NCBI GenBank assembly: GCA_032718475.1
Contig: JAUCBJ010000522.1
Span: 1-56,504 of the forward strand
From: Nemertoderma westbladi
Lineage: Eukaryota > Xenacoelomorpha > Nemertodermatida > Nemertodermatidae
Direction of reading: 5' to 3'
DNA length: 56,504 bases
Numbering within the stretch: position 1 is the stretch's first letter; each line of letters starts with the position of its first letter. The notes beneath the pieces are model-generated. The model was not told the DNA's origin, did not search any database, and saw only the letters and a program-made list of their open reading frames with translations. Positions 45,158 to 56,504 of this stretch are shown piece after piece. Position numbers and translations under genes: made by a program.

Positions 45158-45789
45158 CTGTAAATGAAACAGATATTAATGAAGGTCAATTTATACTGTC
45201 TCATTTTACTACCTGTTGCTTCGATGTTGGGCGAGACATTACTTGCAGAGAGAGCCGTTAGCGATGATGGGCTGGTTCAGTGAAATAAGGGAAACATGTT
45301 GATTGTTAGTTATGTTGTATTGCCAAAACTTATATTATATCACAAGTATAGTTTTTAATAAGTAATAATTTTTATTTATTATTAATGAACAATTTTTAAA
45401 GGTAAAATTCATTTTGTACATTCAAATCATAGTAAATTCCACAGGATAAAATACAGCCGGAGATGTATATTACATAAAATACGGCAGGGCGCTATAAATA
45501 GATAGCTGTATTGGTGAAAAATATCGAGTAAAAATTTCTTGAATAAAAATATCGCGAGTAAAATACATTTTTATGGTAGCTAATGTTTTTACAAAAACTA
45601 TAGCTATAAAAAAATATATTTTTTTTTAGATAAGACATTGTTTATTTTAGTTTCTATGGTAGGCCTACTATAAATAGTTTCCAAGCATTTTCATTGGGAG
45701 CTAGTGTTTTTACAAAAATAATGTTAATTTTAGTTTTATTTTTGTTTATTTTAGTAGCTAGTTTTTCATTCCAAAAATTATGGCTAATT
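45158..45789. other. PSMC3 intron, AT-rich
   Basis: No further exon recognised. A/T-rich with repeated ATCGCGAGTAAAA- and TTTTTACAAAAA-like strings leading into the minisatellite. Confidence 0.4.
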
Positions 45790-46035
45790 TTACTCGCGAT
45801 ATTTTTTACTTTCGATATTTTTACTCTCGATATTCTTACTCTCGATATTTTTACTCTCGATATTTTTACTCGCGATATTTTTAAACTCGCGATATTTTTA
45901 CTCTCGATATGTTTACTCTTGATATTTTTACTCTCGATATTTTTTACTCTCGATATTTTTAAACTTCCGATATTTTTACTCGCGATATTTTTACTCGCGA
46001 TATTTGTCATGTCTCGATATTTTTCAATATAACCG
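45790..46035 (+). repeat. ~15-bp minisatellite CTCGATATTTTTACT
   Basis: About 16 degenerate copies (CTCGCG and CTCTCGATAT variants). The overlapping open frames are low-complexity. Confidence 0.9.
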
Positions 46036-46068
46036 TTTGAAGGCGTTAGACAACACCAGGATGGGACG

Positions 46069-46779
46069 CTACTTTGACAGTTAACTTTGAAAGTCCTCAG
46101 CAAGTCTCTGATCGGATGAGCATAAGCTCAAAGGATGGTATGCTTGAGTATGTGGACGACTTCTGTTACCTGGGATCATGGATCCGGAAGGCAGGTGAGG
46201 ACCTTCGAATACGTAAGGGAAAGGCATGAGCAGCCTTGAATAGGCTTTCCAGGATTTGGAAGTCACAGAGAATTAATCGGAAACTTAAGGTCTGATTATT
46301 TAGAGCAGCAGTAGTTCCAGTACTCCTCTATGGGAGTCCATGCTGGGCTCTAACTGCTGAGGACACCAAATCTCTGGATGGCACATTCACAAGAATGCTA
46401 CGCCGGGTTCATTGTGTCAAGTACAATGCACACATCTCCAACCAGACACTATATAACATTGGAGGTGTCTCATTGGTTCCCCCAAGCTTGACACTAGAAC
46501 AAAATCGCCTCCGCATTGTAGGATATTGCTTTCGCCCTGAGGACCAACCAGTGCATAATCTTGTACTTTGGCAGCCTCATGGAGTGAATAAGCATGGTGG
46601 ACAGCCCATGACTTTCTTGAGACGCATCTTAAAGGACACTGGCCTTGAAGATGCGGATGATCTAGCAAATGTCATGGGTGATAGGGAGTTGTGGCGGTGC
46701 AATTTTGTCGACAATCCGGCACATCATTCTTAAAAATGCAGCTGCAATGCAGCATGCCGATCCTAGTAGTAGTAGTAGT
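46069..46779 (+). mobile_element. 5'-truncated non-LTR retrotransposon, inactivated
   Basis: Plus-strand copy of the 20992-21735 element (TTAACTTTGAAAGTCCTCAG through CATGCCGATCC and a (TAG)n tail). The RT C-terminal frame is broken by in-frame TGA codons at about 46228 (GKA*AALNR) and about 46292 (KV*LF). The distal part, 46395-46733, is open. An 11-base target-site duplication AGGATGGGACG is present at 46058-46068 and 46780-46790. This marks the insertion exactly. Confidence 0.88.
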
Positions 46780-46790
46780 AGGATGGGACG

Positions 46791-46933
46791 ACCAAGATGT
46801 GATCGATCAAGAAAAGAAATACAACCACATCGCGGCAAGCTGGCTGGCTCACTGCCGTGAGCTGTCAGACTGTAAACATTTTGAAGTGATTACAAGGCAC
46901 CTACCTAGTGCTACCGGTTTTACAAAAGCTTGA
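46791..46933 (+). other. Coding-like sequence interrupted by the retrotransposon
   Basis: Flanking the insertion, the frame TPGWDDQDVIDQEKKY then NHIAASWLAHCRELSDC and FEVITRHLPSATGF ends in TGA at about 46933. Together with the pre-insertion side (about 46045-46057) it could be an old exon. The protein is not recognised. Confidence 0.25.
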
Positions 46934-48041
46934 AATGTATTACATAAATACATACACAGATACCAGCCTCTTAGGGATGAGTTTTTCGGAAATATGCTTC
47001 AAAGGAAATTACCATTACCGGAAAGTATACTTCACCCGTATTTTCAACCACTAAAGCCAATATCGTAACCACTTCAACGCCAGGGATGGTATAACGAAAC
47101 TAAATAAATTTCAATTTCGTTTCGTTTTAAAAATTTAGTTTCATTTTAGTTTCTACAAATCCGATCAAATATTCGTTTCTTTTCGATTGTTATCAATCTA
47201 TGAAATCTTCGTTTCGTTTAAAACAATAAATACATTTTAAATTCGCTTTTAGTTTCGTATTTTTTTCTAAAATTTGTAATTTTATCAAATAAAACATTTA
47301 AATATAACGACTTGATATTGTAGTTAGTACAATCAAGGCTTGGTACAATATAGTAAATCAATTTAATTAATAAACATCTTCGGACAGGGGGAGCGGGTGG
47401 GTCTGAATATCGGGAATTTACTCGGACGTCCTTTATGGATGCCTCGCCCCCTAAGCTGCTCAAATAAATTAGCTACAAAATAATATATAACTTTACAATA
47501 GACGTAAAATTAAATCGTAATTTCAGGACAAACCATTATTGGCCACTTTTAAGCAGATTGACCCTAGTGTAGTGCCTCATTACAGTTCTAACTGTAGTCC
47601 ACCATAGGCTGTGGTATGGTATGGTTGCTATATAGTACAGGTAGCGCTGGTAGGCAAAAGGTTGCTGTATTAGGTAGGCCTGAAGGAAATTATTTACTGT
47701 TTACTTTACGTTCAATTATGGAATATTATTTTACTATTTTATATATTATTAAATTTACATCGTAATGATTAATTACTTGTTAATTTTTAACTTCGATTTT
47801 CGTGTTTACGTTATTTTTTTGTTTTGTTATGCCATGCCTGTTCAACACCACGAAGCAGGAGTCACTTGTTTCTAGCGTTTAATCTACTTGTGTTTTCCAA
47901 TATGTGTTTTTAGAATGTGTATCTAGGGTTTATGAATACAGAAAATTACCCATGAAACTTTTAAAAGTTTCGATTTTTTTTGCGAAATATAATGATTTTT
48001 TTAAAATGTTATGTATTTTTTAAATTGAACAATGCAGGGGG
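46934..48041. other. PSMC3 intron; dispersed repeats
   Basis: TTCGTTTCG-rich low complexity (47095-47255), a MITE-like end (GGGGGCGAGGCATCCATAAA on the minus strand near 47440) and a copy of the AATTAGCTACAAAATAATAT repeat (47466-47570). No gene. Confidence 0.4.
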
Positions 48042-51000
48042 TGGATTTGGGAGGATGAGGGCTACCTGGGGTTTGGGAGGATGAGGGCTACCTGGGGTTT
48101 GGGAGGATGCGGGCTACCTGGGGTTTGGGAGGATGCGGGCTACCTGGGGTTTGGGAGGATGAGGGCTACCTGGGGTTTGGGAGGATGAGGGCTACCTGGG
48201 GTTTGGTGGGATGAGGGCTACCTGGGGTTTGGGAGGATGAGGGCTACCTGGGGTTTGGGAGGATGAGGGCTACCTGGGGTTTGGGAGGATGAGGGCTACC
48301 TGGGGTTTGGGAGGATGCGGGCTACCTGGGGTTTGGGAGGATGAGGGCTACCTGGGGTTTGGGAGGATGAGGGCTACCTGGGGTTTGGGAGGATGAGGGC
48401 TACCTGGGGTTTGGGAGGATGAGGGCTACCTGGGGTTTGGGAGGATGAGGGCTACCTGGGGTTTGGGAGGATGAGGGCTACCTGGGGTTTGGGAGGATGA
48501 GGGCTACCTGGGGTTTGGGAGGATGAGGGCTACCTGGGGTTTGGGAGGATGAGGGCTACCTGGGGTTTGGGAGGATGAGGGCTACCTGGGGTTTGGGAGG
48601 ATGAGGGCTACCTGGGGTTTGGGAGGATGAGGGCTACCTGGGGTTTGGGAGGATGAGGGCTACCTGGGGTTTGGGAGGATGAGGGATACCTGGGGTTTGG
48701 GAGGATGAGGGCTACCTAGGGTTTGGGAGGATGAGGGCTACCTGGGGTTTGGGAGGATGAGGGCTACCTGGGGTTTGGGAGGATGCGGGCTACCTGGGGT
48801 TTGGGAGGATGAGGGCTACCTGGGGGTTTGGGAGGATGAGGGCTACCTGGGGTTTGGGAGGATGAGGGCTACCTGGGGTTTGGGAGGATGAGGGCTACCT
48901 GGGGTTTGGGAGGATGCGGGCTACCTGGGGTTTGGGAGGATGAGGGCTACCTGGGGTTTGGGAGGATGAGGGCTACCTGGGGTTTGGGAGGATGCGGGCT
49001 ACCTGGGGTTTGGGAGGATGAGGGCTACCTGGGGTTTGGGAGGATGACGGCTACCTGGGGTTTGGGAGGATGAGGGCGACCTGGGGTTTGGGAGGATGCG
49101 GGCTACCTGGGGTTTGGGAGGATGCGGGCTACCTGGGGTTTGGGAGGATGCGGGCTACCTGGGGTTTGGGAGGATGCGGGCTACCTGGGGTTTGGGAGGA
49201 TGCGGGCTACCTGGGGTTTGGGAGGATGAGGGCTACCTGGGGTTTGGGAGGATGCGGGCTACCTGGGGTTTGGGAGGATGCGGGCTACCTGGGGTTTGGG
49301 AGGATGAGGGCTACCTGGGGTTTGGGAGGATGACGGCTACCTGGGGTTTGGGAGGATGAGGGCGACCTGGGGTTTGGGAGGATGAGGGCTACCTGGGGTT
49401 TGGGAGGATGCGGGCTACCTGGGGTTTGGGAGGATGAGGGCTACCTGGGGTTTGGGAGGATGACGGCTACCTGGGGTTTGGGAGGATGAGGGCGACCTGG
49501 GGTTTGGGAGGATGAGGGCTACCTGGGGTTTGGGAGGATGCGGGCTACCTGGGGTTTGGGAGGATGCGGGCTACCTGGGGTTTGGGAGGATGAGGGCTAC
49601 CTGGGGTTTGGGAGGATGAGGGCTACCTGGGGTTTGGGAGGATGAGGGCTACCTGGGGTTTGGGAGGACGAGGGCTACCTGGGGTTTGGGAGGATGAGGG
49701 GAGGGCTACCTGGGGTTTGGGAGGATGAGGGCTACCTGGGGTTTGGGAGGATGAGGGCTACCTGGGGTTTGGGAGGATGAGGGCGACCTGGGGTTTGGGA
49801 GGATGAGGGGAGGGCTACCTGGGGTTTGGGAGGATGCGGGCTACCTGGGGTTTGGGAGGATGCGGGCTACCTGGGGTTTGGGAGGATGAGGGCTACCTGG
49901 GGTTTGGGAGGATGAGGGCTACCTGGGGTTTGGGAGGATGAGGGCTACCTGGGGTTTGGGAGGATGAGGGCTACCTGGGGTTTGGGAGGATGAGGGCTAC
50001 CTGGGGTTTGGGAGGATGAGGGCTACCTGGGGTTTGGGAGGATGAGGGCTACCTGGGGTTTGGGAGGATGAGGGCTACCTGGGGTTTGGGAGGATGAGGG
50101 CTACCTGGGGTTTGGGAGGACGAGGGCTACCTGGGGTTTGGGAGGATGAGGGCTACCTGGGGTTTGGGAGGATGAGGGCTACCTGGGGTTTGGGAGGATG
50201 AGGACTACCTGGGGTTTGGGAGGATGAGGGCTACCTGGGGTTTGGGAGGATGAGGGCTACCTGGGGTTTGGGAGGATGAGGGCTACCTGGGGTTTGGGAG
50301 GATGAGGGCTACCTGGGGTTTGGGAGGATGCGGGCTACCTGGGGTTTGGGAGGATGCGGGCTACCTGGGGTTTGGGAGGATGAGGGCTACCTGGGGTTTG
50401 GGAGGATGAGGGCTACCTGGGGTTTGGGAGGATGAGGGCGACCTGGGGTTTGGGAGGATGAGGGCTACCTGGGGTTTGGGAGGATGAGGGCTACCTGGGG
50501 TTTGGGAGGATGAGGGCTACCTGGGGTTTGGGAGGATGAGGGCTACCTGGGGTTTGGGAGGATGAGGGCTACCTGGGGTTTGGGAGGATGAGGGCTACCT
50601 GGGGTTTGGGAGGATGAGGGCTACCTGGGGTTTGGGAGGATGAGGGCTACCTGGGGTTTGGGAGGATGAGGGCTACCTGGGGTTTGGGAGGATGAGGGCT
50701 ACCTGGGGTTTGGGAGGATGAGGGCTACCTGGGGTTTGGGAGGATGAGGGCTACCTGGGGTTTGGGAGGATGAGGGCTACCTGGGGTTTGGGAGGATGAG
50801 GGCTACCTGGGGTTTGGGAGGACGAGGGCTACCTGGGGTTTGGGAGGATGAGGGCTACCTGGGGTTTGGGAGGATGAGGGCTACCTGGGGTTTGGGAGGA
50901 TGAGGGCTACCTGGGGTTTGGGAGGATGAGGGCTACCTGGGGTTTGGGAGGATGAGGGCTACCTGGGGTTTGGGAGGATGAGGGCTACCTGGGGTTTGGG

Positions 51001-54000
51001 AGGATGAGGGCTACCTGGGGTTTGGGAGGATGCGGGCTACCTGGGGTTTGGGAGGATGCGGGCTACCTGGGGTTTGGGAGGATGAGGGCTACCTGGGGTT
51101 TGGGAGGATGAGGGCTACCTGGGGTTTGGGAGGATGAGGGCTACCTGGGGTTTGGGAGGATGAGGGCTACCTGGGGTTTGGGAGGATGCGGGCTACCTGG
51201 GGTTTGGGAGGATGCGGGCTACCTGGGGTTTGGGAGGATGAGGGCTACCTGGGGTTTGGGAGGATGAGGGCTACCTGGGGTTTGGGAGGATGCGGGCTAC
51301 CTGGGGTTTGGGAGGATGCGGGCTACCTGGGGTTTGGGAGGATGAGGGCTACCTGGGGTTTGGGAGGATGAGGGCTACCTGGGGTTTGGGAGGATGAGGG
51401 CTACCTGGGGTTTGGGAGGATGAGGGCTACCTGGGGTTTGGGAGGATGAGGGCTACCTGGGGTTTGGGAGGATGAGGGCTACCTGGGGTTTGGGAGGATG
51501 CGGGCTACCTGGGGTTTGGGAGGATGCGGGCTACCTGGGGTTTGGGAGGATGAGGGCTACCTGGGGTTTGGGAGGATGAGGGCTACCTGGGGTTTGGGAG
51601 GATGAGGGCTACCTGGGGTTTGGGAGGATGAGGGCTACCTGGGGTTTGGGAGGATGAGGGCTACCTGGGGTTTGGGAGGATGAGGGCTACCTGGGGTTTG
51701 GGAGGATGAGGGCTACCTGGGGTTTGGGAGGATGAGGGCTACCTGGGGTTTGGGAGGATGAGGGCTACCTGGGGTTTGGGAGGATGAGGGCTACCTGGGG
51801 TTTGGGAGGATGAGGGCTACCTGGGGTTTGGGAGGATGAGGGCTACCTGGGGTTTGGGAGGATGAGGGCTACCTGGGGTTTGGGAGGATGAGGGCTACCT
51901 GGGGTTTGGGAGGATGAGGGCTACCTGGGGTTTGGGAGGATGCGGGCTACCTGGGGTTTGGGAGGATGAGGGCTACCTGGGGTTTGGGAGGATGAGGGCT
52001 ACCTGGGGTTTGGGAGGATGAGGGCTACCTGGGGTTTGGGAGGATGAGGGCTACCTGGGGTTTGGGAGGATGAGGGCTACCTGGGGTTTGGGAGGATGAG
52101 GGCTACCTGGGGTTTGGGAGGATGAGGGCTACCTGGGGTTTGGGAGGATGAGGGCTACCTGGGGTTTGGGAGGATGAGGGCTACCTGGGGTTTGGGAGGA
52201 TGAGGGCTACCTGGGGTTTGGGAGGATGAGGGCTACCTGGGGTTTGGGAGGATGAGGGCTACCTGGGGTTTGGGAGGATGAGGGCTACCTGGGGTTTGGG
52301 AGGATGAGGGCTACCTGGGGTTTGGGAGGATGAGGGCTACCTGGGGTTTGGGAGGATGAGGGCTACCTGGGGTTTGGGAGGATGAGGGCTACCTGGGGTT
52401 TGGGAGGATGAGGGCTACCTGGGGTTTGGGAGGATGAGGGCTACCTGGGGTTTGGGAGGATGAGGGCTACCTGGGGTTTGGGAGGATGAGGGCTACCTGG
52501 GGTTTGGGAGGATGCGGGCTACCTGGGGTTTGGGAGGATGCGGGCTACCTGGGGTTTGGGAGGATGAGGGCTACCTGGGGTTTGGGAGGATGAGGGCTAC
52601 CTGGGGTTTGGGAGGATGAGGGCTACCTGGGGTTTGGGAGGATGAGGGCTACCTGGGGTTTGGGAGGATGAGGGCTACCTGGGGTTTGGGAGGATGAGGG
52701 CTACCTGGGGTTTGGGAGGATGAGGGCTACCTGGGGTTTGGGAGGATGAGGGCTACCTGGGGTTTGGGAGGATGAGGGCTACCTGGGGTTTGGGAGGATG
52801 AGGGCTACCTGGGGTTTGGGAGGATGAGGGCTACCTGGGGTTTGGGAGGATGAGGGCTACCTGGGGTTTGGGAGGATGAGGGCTACCTGGGGTTTGGGAG
52901 GATGAGGGCTACCTGGGGTTTGGGAGGATGAGGGCTACCTGGGGTTTGGGAGGATGAGGGCTACCTGGGGTTTGGGAGGATGAGGGCTACCTGGGGTTTG
53001 GGAGGATGAGGGCTACCTGGGGTTTGGGAGGATGAGGGCTACCTGGGGTTTGGGAGGATGAGGGCTACCTGGGGTTTGGGAGGATGAGGGCTACCTGGGG
53101 TTTGGGAGGATGAGGGCTACCTGGGGTTTGGGAGGATGAGGGCTACCTGGGGTTTGGGAGGATGAGGGCTACCTGGGGTTTGGGAGGATGAGGGCTACCT
53201 GGGGTTTGGGAGGATGAGGGCTACCTGGGGTTTGGGAGGATGAGGGCTACCTGGGGTTTGGGAGGATGAGGGCTACCTGGGGTTTGGGAGGATGAGGGCT
53301 ACCTGGGGTTTGGGAGGATGAGGGCTACCTGGGGTTTGGGAGGATGAGGGCTACCTGGGGTTTGGGAGGATGAGGGCTACCTGGGGTTTGGGAGGATGAG
53401 GGCTACCTGGGGTTTGGGAGGATGAGGGCTACCTGGGGTTTGGGAGGATGAGGGCTACCTGGGGTTTGGGAGGATGAGGGCTACCTGGGGTTTGGGAGGA
53501 TGAGGGCTACCTGGGGTTTGGGAGGATGAGGGCTACCTGGGGTTTGGGAGGATGAGGGCTACCTGGGGTTTGGGAGGATGAGGGCTACCTGGGGTTTGGG
53601 AGGATGAGGGCTACCTGGGGTTTGGGAGGATGAGGGCTACCTGGGGTTTGGGAGGATGAGGGCTACCTGGGGTTTGGGAGGATGAGGGCTACCTGGGGTT
53701 TGGGAGGATGAGGGCTACCTGGGGTTTGGGAGGATGAGGGCTACCTGGGGTTTGGGAGGATGAGGGCTACCTGGGGTTTGGGAGGATGAGGGCTACCTGG
53801 GGTTTGGGAGGATGAGGGCTACCTGGGGTTTGGGAGGATGAGGGCTACCTGGGGTTTGGGAGGATGAGGGCTACCTGGGGTTTGGGAGGATGAGGGCTAC
53901 CTGGGGTTTGGGAGGATGAGGGCTACCTGGGGTTTGGGAGGATGAGGGCTACCTGGGGTTTGGGAGGATGAGGGCTACCTGGGGTTTGGGAGGATGAGGG

Positions 54001-55713
54001 CTACCTGGGGTTTGGGAGGATGAGGGCTACCTGGGGTTTGGGAGGATGAGGGCTACCTGGGGTTTGGGAGGATGAGGGCTACCTGGGGTTTGGGAGGATG
54101 AGGGCTACCTGGGGTTTGGGAGGATGAGGGCTACCTGGGGTTTGGGAGGATGAGGGCTACCTGGGGTTTGGGAGGATGAGGGCTACCTGGGGTTTGGGAG
54201 GATGAGGGCTACCTGGGGTTTGGGAGGATGAGGGCTACCTGGGGTTTGGGAGGATGAGGGCTACCTGGGGTTTGGGAGGATGAGGGCTACCTGGGGTTTG
54301 GGAGGATGAGGGCTACCTGGGGTTTGGGAGGATGAGGGCTACCTGGGGTTTGGGAGGATGAGGGCTACCTGGGGTTTGGGAGGATGAGGGCTACCTGGGG
54401 TTTGGGAGGATGAGGGCTACCTGGGGTTTGGGAGGATGAGGGCTACCTGGGGTTTGGGAGGATGAGGGCTACCTGGGGTTTGGGAGGATGAGGGCTACCT
54501 GGGGTTTGGGAGGATGAGGGCTACCTGGGGTTTGGGAGGATGAGGGCTACCTGGGGTTTGGGAGGATGAGGGCTACCTGGGGTTTGGGAGGATGAGGGCT
54601 ACCTGGGGTTTGGGAGGATGAGGGCTACCTGGGGTTTGGGAGGATGAGGGCTACCTGGGGTTTGGGAGGATGAGGGCTACCTGGGGTTTGGGAGGATGAG
54701 GGCTACCTGGGGTTTGGGAGGATGAGGGCTACCTGGGGTTTGGGAGGATGAGGGCTACCTGGGGTTTGGGAGGATGAGGGCTACCTGGGGTTTGGGAGGA
54801 TGAGGGCTACCTGGGGTTTGGGAGGATGAGGGCTACCTGGGGTTTGGGAGGATGAGGGCTACCTGGGGTTTGGGAGGATGAGGGCTACCTGGGGTTTGGG
54901 AGGATGAGGGCTACCTGGGGTTTGGGAGGATGAGGGCTACCTGGGGTTTGGGAGGATGAGGGCTACCTGGGGTTTGGGAGGATGAGGGCTACCTGGGGTT
55001 TGGGAGGATGAGGGCTACCTGGGGTTTGGGAGGATGAGGGCTACCTGGGGTTTGGGAGGATGAGGGCTACCTGGGGTTTGGGAGGATGAGGGCTACCTGG
55101 GGTTTGGGAGGATGAGGGCTACCTGGGGTTTGGGAGGATGAGGGCTACCTGGGGTTTGGGAGGATGAGGGCTACCTGGGGTTTGGGAGGATGAGGGCTAC
55201 CTGGGGTTTGGGAGGATGAGGGCTACCTGGGGTTTGGGAGGATGAGGGCTACCTGGGGTTTGGGAGGATGAGGGCGTTGAGGGCTACCTGGGGTTTGGGA
55301 GGATGAGGGCTACCTGGGGTTTGGGAGGATGAGGGCTACCTGGGGTTTGGGAGGATGAGGGCTACCTGGGGTTTGGGAGGATGAGGGCTACCTGGGGTTT
55401 GGGAGGATGAGGGCTACCTGGGGTTTGGGAGGATGAGGGCTACCTGGGGTTTGGGAGGATGAGGGCTACCTGGGGTTTGGGAGGATGAGGGCTACCTGGG
55501 GTTTGGGAGGATGAGGGCTACCTGGGGTTTGGGAGGATGAGGGCTACCTGGGGTTTGGGAGGATGAGGGCTACCTGGGGTTTGGGAGGATGAGGGCTACC
55601 TGGGGTTTGGGAGGATGAGGGCTACCTGGGGTTTGGGAGGATGAGGGCTACCTGGGGTTTGGGAGGATGAGGGCTACCTGGGGTTTGGGAGGATGAGGGC
55701 TACCTGGGGTTTG
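48042..55713 (+). repeat. 7.7-kb minisatellite, about 295 copies of a G-rich 26-bp unit
   Basis: Unit GGGCTACCTGGGG + TTTGGGAGGATGA. Variants GCGGG, GACGG and GCGACC are confined to about 48.1-52.55 kb. From about 52.56 to 55.27 kb the units look identical by eye. Rare insertions (GGGGA at about 49.69 and 49.80 kb; GTTGA at about 55.27 kb). Each unit junction fits a G-quadruplex pattern on the plus strand (GGGG-TTT-GGG-7-GGG-6-GGGG). Because 26 is not a multiple of three, the short frames reading ATWGLGGCGLPGVWED are not genes. It lies in PSMC3 intron sequence upstream of the exon at 45 kb. Confidence 0.97.
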
Positions 55714-56007
55714 AAGACTAGACTTTTTGTTGTTTAGTTAGATAAAGGTTGGGTTGGGACACATTGTTATGATTTATTTAATATAATTATAATTCACAAC
55801 TTATTATAGATGATTTTCAATCTCACGTCGAGGATTATTAGTGGGAGAAGGTAGAAGCGGAATTCAGTCTAGTAAAACAGTCTAGTATTTATACTAGTAT
55901 ACTATAAACTGACAAAAGAACAGGAGGTAACTGTGTAGAGTTAAAGTATAATTGCTTTCAATATGAAACATCCAGATAAAAATGAAATTGATAAAACATA
56001 ATATTTT
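55714..56007. other. Non-coding, no PSMC3 exon recognised
   Basis: AT-rich. Checked for an upstream PSMC3 exon on the minus strand and none was seen. Confidence 0.4.
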
Positions 56008-56418
56008 GGGGGCGTTCATAAAGTATGTCACGCAAATTTTTTCGATTTTTGACCCCCCCCCCCCTCCCCCCCCCCCTTTGTCACAAATTTTATTGTAATA
56101 ATACACAATGTTTGTTTTGCCAAAATACAATATATAAATTCAATCACTATATCTACATTCTCCTACGGACAAGTCAAGTGTTCTTATTCTATAATAATAA
56201 CAGGTATTACAGTGTTGGAGTCAATGGCTTCTATATCCTACTCAATTTATCGATTATACTCAATGTTATTGAGTTTATTGTTTTCCTTAAAGTTACCCAC
56301 TCTTCTACACATGTGTGAAAGTCAAAGACAAGCTAACATTAAAGCATAGAACATCGCCGTGACCGTCACAAAAGTCGACACCCCCTCCCTCCTCTGTCAC
56401 AAAATGTCACGCAAGCTC

Positions 56419-56449
<31 letters not shown>

Positions 56450-56480
56450 TAGTGCGTGACATACTTTATGAACGCCCCCT
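56008..56480. mobile_element. ~473-bp MITE with GGGGGCGTTCATAAAGTATG termini
   Basis: Left end GGGGGCGTTCATAAAGTATG then TCACGC; right end GCGTGACATACTTTATGAAC then GCCCCC. About 26 bases of near-perfect inverted repeat. Inside each end are a TGTCACAAA string and a long C tract (about 56049-56078 and C28 at 56422-56449). Both C tracts are on the same strand, so the interior is not symmetric. No transposase. Confidence 0.85.
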
Positions 56481-56504
56481 TTCTATAAATATTAAAAGTA
56501 AACT

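Noticed and set aside
48888-51371. ORFs with ATWGLGGCGLPGVWED repeats
   Set aside because: Frames remain open only where GCGGG variants remove a TGA. The 26-bp unit is not a multiple of three and there is no start or end context.
48042-55713. Telomere or centromere interpretation of GGGGTTTGGG repeats
   Set aside because: The 26-bp unit is not a telomere repeat, it is intronic to PSMC3 by flanking context, and ends abruptly in unique sequence on both sides.
55714-56007. An upstream PSMC3 exon at the far end of the 26-bp array
   Set aside because: Minus-strand translation near the array end shows no residues of the region that should precede TYFLPV.

Overview
This is nuclear DNA of an invertebrate animal. 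Evidence for this is spliced exons of a eukaryotic proteasome ATPase, double-DED initiator caspases, a BEL/Pao retrotransposon (a metazoan-restricted class), non-LTR retrotransposons, tRNA-derived SINE-like sequence and many MITEs and minisatellites in AT-rich DNA. The phylum cannot be fixed from the sequence alone.

Layout: 1-4865 (-) is the 5' part of a BEL/Pao polyprotein running off the window edge, with a repeat-rich leader or LTR behind it (to about 5.46 kb) and tandem repeats to about 7.0 kb. 7.0-10.8 kb is non-coding, with SINE/MITE-like copies and an inverted-repeat element. 10.9-12.5 kb (+) is an intact single-exon caspase-8/10-like gene. A 21-bp satellite lies at 15.1-16.1 kb. Five consecutive exons of one minus-strand gene, PSMC3 (26S proteasome subunit Rpt5), lie at 16.55-16.78, 17.73-17.96, 18.64-18.78, 19.14-19.30 and 44.99-45.16 kb. 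All splice phases match, so the last two exons are separated by a 25.7-kb intron. Inside that intron, on the opposite strand, sit three intact single-exon genes: a second caspase (25.2-26.7 kb), a BDH2/DHRS6-like dehydrogenase (31.4-32.1 kb) and an SLC29/ENT3-like nucleoside transporter (41.3-42.7 kb). The intron also holds retrotransposon fragments, a Harbinger remnant, a foldback element with 21-bp repeat arms, several MITEs and minisatellites. From 48.0 to 55.7 kb there is a 7.7-kb array of a G-rich 26-bp unit. A MITE closes the window at 56.0-56.5 kb. The N-terminal PSMC3 exons are not seen and presumably lie beyond 56.5 kb.

The most unusual signals: (i) two PSMC3 introns begin with minisatellites whose unit is a copy of that intron's own exon/5' splice-site junction, so dozens of decoy donors follow each true donor; (ii) three single-exon genes are nested antisense in one PSMC3 intron; (iii) the caspase duplicates show a mosaic of near-identical and diverged tracts; (iv) a foldback element has arms of 21-bp repeats related to a second satellite near the other caspase; (v) every unit of the 7.7-kb array fits the G-quadruplex motif.

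The genes do not form an operon or pathway. What links them is the nesting architecture and heavy repeat turnover.
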